Assembly: GCA_944380635.1 (NCBI GenBank) | Contig: CALWID010000007.1 | Span: 1 to 64,000, forward strand | Source of the DNA: an uncultured Eubacterium sp. | GTDB taxonomy: Bacteria > Bacillota > Clostridia > Oscillospirales > Acutalibacteraceae | DNA: 64,000 nt | Direction of reading: 5' to 3' | Shown here: positions 61,880-64,000 of the stretch, piece by piece | How positions within the stretch are numbered: the first letter of the stretch is position 1 | How the letters are laid out: every line of letters begins with the position of its first letter | Notes under the pieces: generated by a model | What the model was told of the DNA's origin: nothing | What the model saw: only the letters and a program-made list of their open reading frames with translations | Database searches by the model: none | Program-made: the position numbers and the translations under genes

Positions 61880-62248
61880 TTACTCATTATCTGCGGAAAA
61901 AGACTTGAGTTTTTGAAAGGTATCTTCGCTGATATCGTGTTCTATCTTACAAGCCTCTTTCTCTGCCGTTTCTTCATCGACGCCGGCTTTCATCAGTTTA
62001 TTTTTAAAGAAAAGGTGGCGCTCATAAATTGTTTCAGCAATCTTTTTACCGCTTTCAGTCAAATTCAAACAGCCGCTTTCGTCAACATCAATAAAGCCGC
62101 CGTCCCTTAAAATTGAAACGGCGTGGCTGACGCTTGGCTTGGAATAATTCATAAAGCCGGCGACATCAATTGAGCGTACATACCCCTTTTTATTTTTGAT
62201 AATGAGGATTGCCTCTAAATAATCCTCGCCTGAGGAATGAATTTGCAT
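61880..62248 (-). CDS. DtxR/MntR-family metal-dependent regulator
   Basis: A 122-residue winged-helix repressor (N-terminal DNA-binding domain plus dimerisation domain, no SH3-like domain, as in MntR). The DNA helix is SIDVAGFMNYSKPSVSHAVSIL. Metal-ligand positions read SGEDYLEAI (Asp9 at the MntR Asp8 site) and EACKIEHDI (Cys where MntR has Glu99, as in DtxR and ScaR), so Mn or Fe cannot be decided. I chose ATG 62248 after GGTGAT; the upstream start is weaker. No operator was seen in the window; the CDF promoter palindrome is not a match to known MntR sites. Confidence 0.85.
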   Translation of the reverse strand: MQIHSSGEDYLEAILIIKNKKGYVRSIDVAGFMNYSKPSVSHAVSILRDGGFIDVDESGCLNLTESGKKIAETIYERHLFFKNKLMKAGVDEETAEKEACKIEHDISEDTFQKLKSFSADNE

Positions 62249-62276
62249 AAAAATCACCAAACACTTAAATTATAAA

Positions 62277-63047
62277 TCATTTTATTTCATAATCCGAAAC
62301 GCAAAGCAAATCACACGCTTTTTTAACCTCTTCATCAGTAGGAACACGGGCGTCTTTAAGGGAATAATCTATGCCGAGTTTTTCCCATTTAAAAAGGCCG
62401 AGGGTATGATAGGGCAGCACCTCTACCCTTTTAACGGTTTTAAGAGATTTTATAAAATCGGACATATCCTTCAACCCTGATTCATCATCAGTAAGTTCCG
62501 GGACAAGCACATGACGAATCCACATATCCTTACCGTTATCGGATAGATACTTTGCCATTTCAAGGATATTTTTATTGGTGTGCCCCGTTAGGGCAATATG
62601 CTTTTGCTCGTCTATTTCCTTAAGGTCAAGCAGAAACAAATCCGTAACTTTAAGAAGTTCATTAAAGCGCGAAATAAACGGTTCGCTGAATGAAAACGGC
62701 TGACCCGCTGTATCAACTGCGGTATGAACGCCCTTTTCTTTTGCAAGGCGGAAAACCTCGGTTACAAACTCAATCTGCAGGAGCGGTTCGCCGCCGCTGA
62801 TAGTTATACCGCCGGACTGAAGATTTTTTCCCCAGTAATTATGATACTTCCACGCTTTTGCGAAAAGGTCCGAAGCAGTCCACTCCTCGCCTGCCGAACT
62901 CCATGTTTCGGGATTATGGCAATAGCGGCACCTCATGGCGCAGCCCTGGAGAAACGCCACAAAGCGCACTCCGGGGCCGTCCACGGAACCGAAAGTTTCA
63001 AGCGAATGAACTTTACCTATTATATCTTTATTATTACATTCTGTCAT
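62277..63047 (-). CDS. pflA: Pyruvate formate-lyase activating enzyme PflA
   Basis: A 256-residue radical-SAM enzyme that makes the glycyl radical on PflB. The cluster motif is [14 protein letters not shown] (C-x3-C-x2-C), and [16 protein letters not shown] is the family signature. ISGGEPLLQ contacts SAM. ATG 63047 lies 14 nt inside the pflB 3' end, so translation is coupled; no strong ribosome site is visible. Needs anaerobiosis. Confidence 0.95.
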   Translation of the reverse strand: MTECNNKDIIGKVHSLETFGSVDGPGVRFVAFLQGCAMRCRYCHNPETWSSAGEEWTASDLFAKAWKYHNYWGKNLQSGGITISGGEPLLQIEFVTEVFRLAKEKGVHTAVDTAGQPFSFSEPFISRFNELLKVTDLFLLDLKEIDEQKHIALTGHTNKNILEMAKYLSDNGKDMWIRHVLVPELTDDESGLKDMSDFIKSLKTVKRVEVLPYHTLGLFKWEKLGIDYSLKDARVPTDEEVKKACDLLCVSDYEIK

Positions 63048-64000
63048 GGCAGGTACGGGCAATTACATCAAGTTGCTGCTCGCGGGTAAGGTCAATAAAC
63101 TTAACCGCATAGCCGGAAACACGGATTGTGAAGTTTGCGTACTCTTCTTTTTCGGGATGCTCCATAGCGTCAATAAGTTTTTCCTTGCCGAAAACATTTA
63201 CATTGAGGTGGTGAGCGCCCTGGTCAAAATAGCCGTCCATAACCTGAACAAGATTATTAATTCTTTCGCCCTCGTTATGGCCGAGAGCATCCGGATTAAT
63301 AGTTTGGGTATTTGAAATACCGTCAAGAGCCCAGTGATACGGAAGTTTTGCAACAGAGTTAAGAGAGGCAAGAAGACCGTTCTGCTCTGCGCCGTAACTT
63401 GGGTTTGCACCCGGTGAAAGCGGAGCACCTGCGGGTCTGCCGTCCGGCATACTGCCCGTTGCCTTGCCGTATACAACATTAGAAGTGATGGTAAGAATAG
63501 AAGTTGTAGGCTCTGAATTGCGGTAAGTATGATGGCGCTTAATCATTTCAAGGAAAGTTTTAAGAAGCCATACAGCGATATTATCCGCACGGTCATCATC
63601 ATTGCCGTATTTCGGGAAATCGCCCTCTGTTTCATAATCTACAACAAGGCCGTTTTCATCTCTGATTGTTTTAACTTTAGCGTACTTAATAGCGCTGAGC
63701 GAATCTACAACATGAGAGAAACCGGCAATACCTGTTGCGAAAGTACGGCGCACATCGGTATCAATAAGCGCCATTTCCGCCGCCTCATAATAATACTTAT
63801 CGTGCATATACTGAATAAGATTAAGAGTATTTACATAAAGCCCGGCAAGCCAGTCCATCATAACGACATATTTTTTCATAACTTCGTCATAATCAAGATA
63901 CTCGCTTGTGATAGGAGCGTAAGGCGGGGCAACCTGATCGTGGGTTTTAGTATCAACGCCGCCGTTTACTGCATAAAGCAGGCACTTTGCAAGGTTTGCG
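63034..64000 (-). CDS. pflB: Pyruvate formate-lyase PflB (C-terminal part, runs off the right edge)
   Basis: About 322 codons of the C-terminal part are in the window; the frame is open to the edge ([20 protein letters not shown] ... is upstream of ATG 63879, which is internal). The glycyl-radical site is [13 protein letters not shown], and [20 protein letters not shown] is the conserved C-terminal loop. The enzyme turns pyruvate and CoA into acetyl-CoA and formate in anaerobic fermentation. The catalytic cysteine pair lies outside the window. Followed by pflA (14-nt overlap). Confidence 0.96.
   Translation of the reverse strand, partial: ANLAKCLLYAVNGGVDTKTHDQVAPPYAPITSEYLDYDEVMKKYVVMMDWLAGLYVNTLNLIQYMHDKYYYEAAEMALIDTDVRRTFATGIAGFSHVVDSLSAIKYAKVKTIRDENGLVVDYETEGDFPKYGNDDDRADNIAVWLLKTFLEMIKRHHTYRNSEPTTSILTITSNVVYGKATGSMPDGRPAGAPLSPGANPSYGAEQNGLLASLNSVAKLPYHWALDGISNTQTINPDALGHNEGERINNLVQVMDGYFDQGAHHLNVNVFGKEKLIDAMEHPEKEEYANFTIRVSGYAVKFIDLTREQQLDVIARTCHDRM

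Overview
The window is a low-to-moderate GC chromosomal segment from an anaerobic, endospore-forming member of the Bacillota, most likely class Clostridia and probably a gut organism. The evidence is spoIIAA-spoIIAB-sigF, an uninterrupted sigK, ytfJ and dacF; a T-box valS leader; pyruvate formate-lyase with its activase; purine and pyrimidine salvage; and Firmicutes-type synteny (M50-scpA-scpB-DUF2953-ytfJ-dacF-rluB; glmM-rlmI-like-ecfA1A2T-truA). No prophage, insertion sequence or CRISPR array was seen. Most genes lie on the minus strand in long, tightly coupled operons.

Layout. 1-105: consensus promoter and leader of a probable rRNA operon leaving the left edge. 266-1180: metA (+). 6511-1294 (-): valS-folC behind a valine T-box, a terminator, then the spoIIA operon. 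7844-6963 (-): an ~880-nt transcription unit with its own promoter and terminator, no credible long ORF and many complementary segments, read here as a large structured RNA. 7990-8650 (+): DUF1292 gene, probable 6S RNA, terminators. 9965-8775 and 11260-10217 (-): orphan hydrolase and SDR. 14658-11416 (-): three-gene biotin carboxyltransferase set laid out like a transcarboxylase. 18206-14860 (-): secreted subtilase-LRR protein plus a coupled 40-residue peptide, preceded by tandem repeats 21 bp apart. 23412-18363 (-): M50, scpAB, sporulation and wall genes. 28972-23577 (-): lipoprotein, two-component system, DUF1385, prmC.

35439-29244 (-): purine salvage/uptake operon (xpt, BMP lipoprotein, ABC transporter, hpt). 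35668-36819 (+): DUF2974. 42208-36966 (-): uracil uptake/salvage, iron alcohol dehydrogenase, metallopeptidase, EamA transporter. 43344-42866 (-): five tRNAs (Gly-Arg-His-Gln-Lys) behind a perfect consensus promoter buried in an inverted repeat. 56125-43403 (-): ruvCAB, glmM, methyltransferase, ECF module, truA, DUF5711, cvpA, pgsA, clpE. 56348-64000: flavoprotein, CDF metal transporter, frameshifted metallophosphoesterase, membrane HExxH protein, sigK, GNAT, DtxR-like regulator, pflA and the 3' part of pflB, which runs off the right edge.

The best candidates for something undescribed are the ~880-nt RNA and its internal short ORF and repeated AAGAGGT boxes; the subtilase/short-peptide pair with its paired-repeat promoter; and the palindrome over the tRNA promoter. 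Functional calls rest on motif and synteny reading only; no database search was run.
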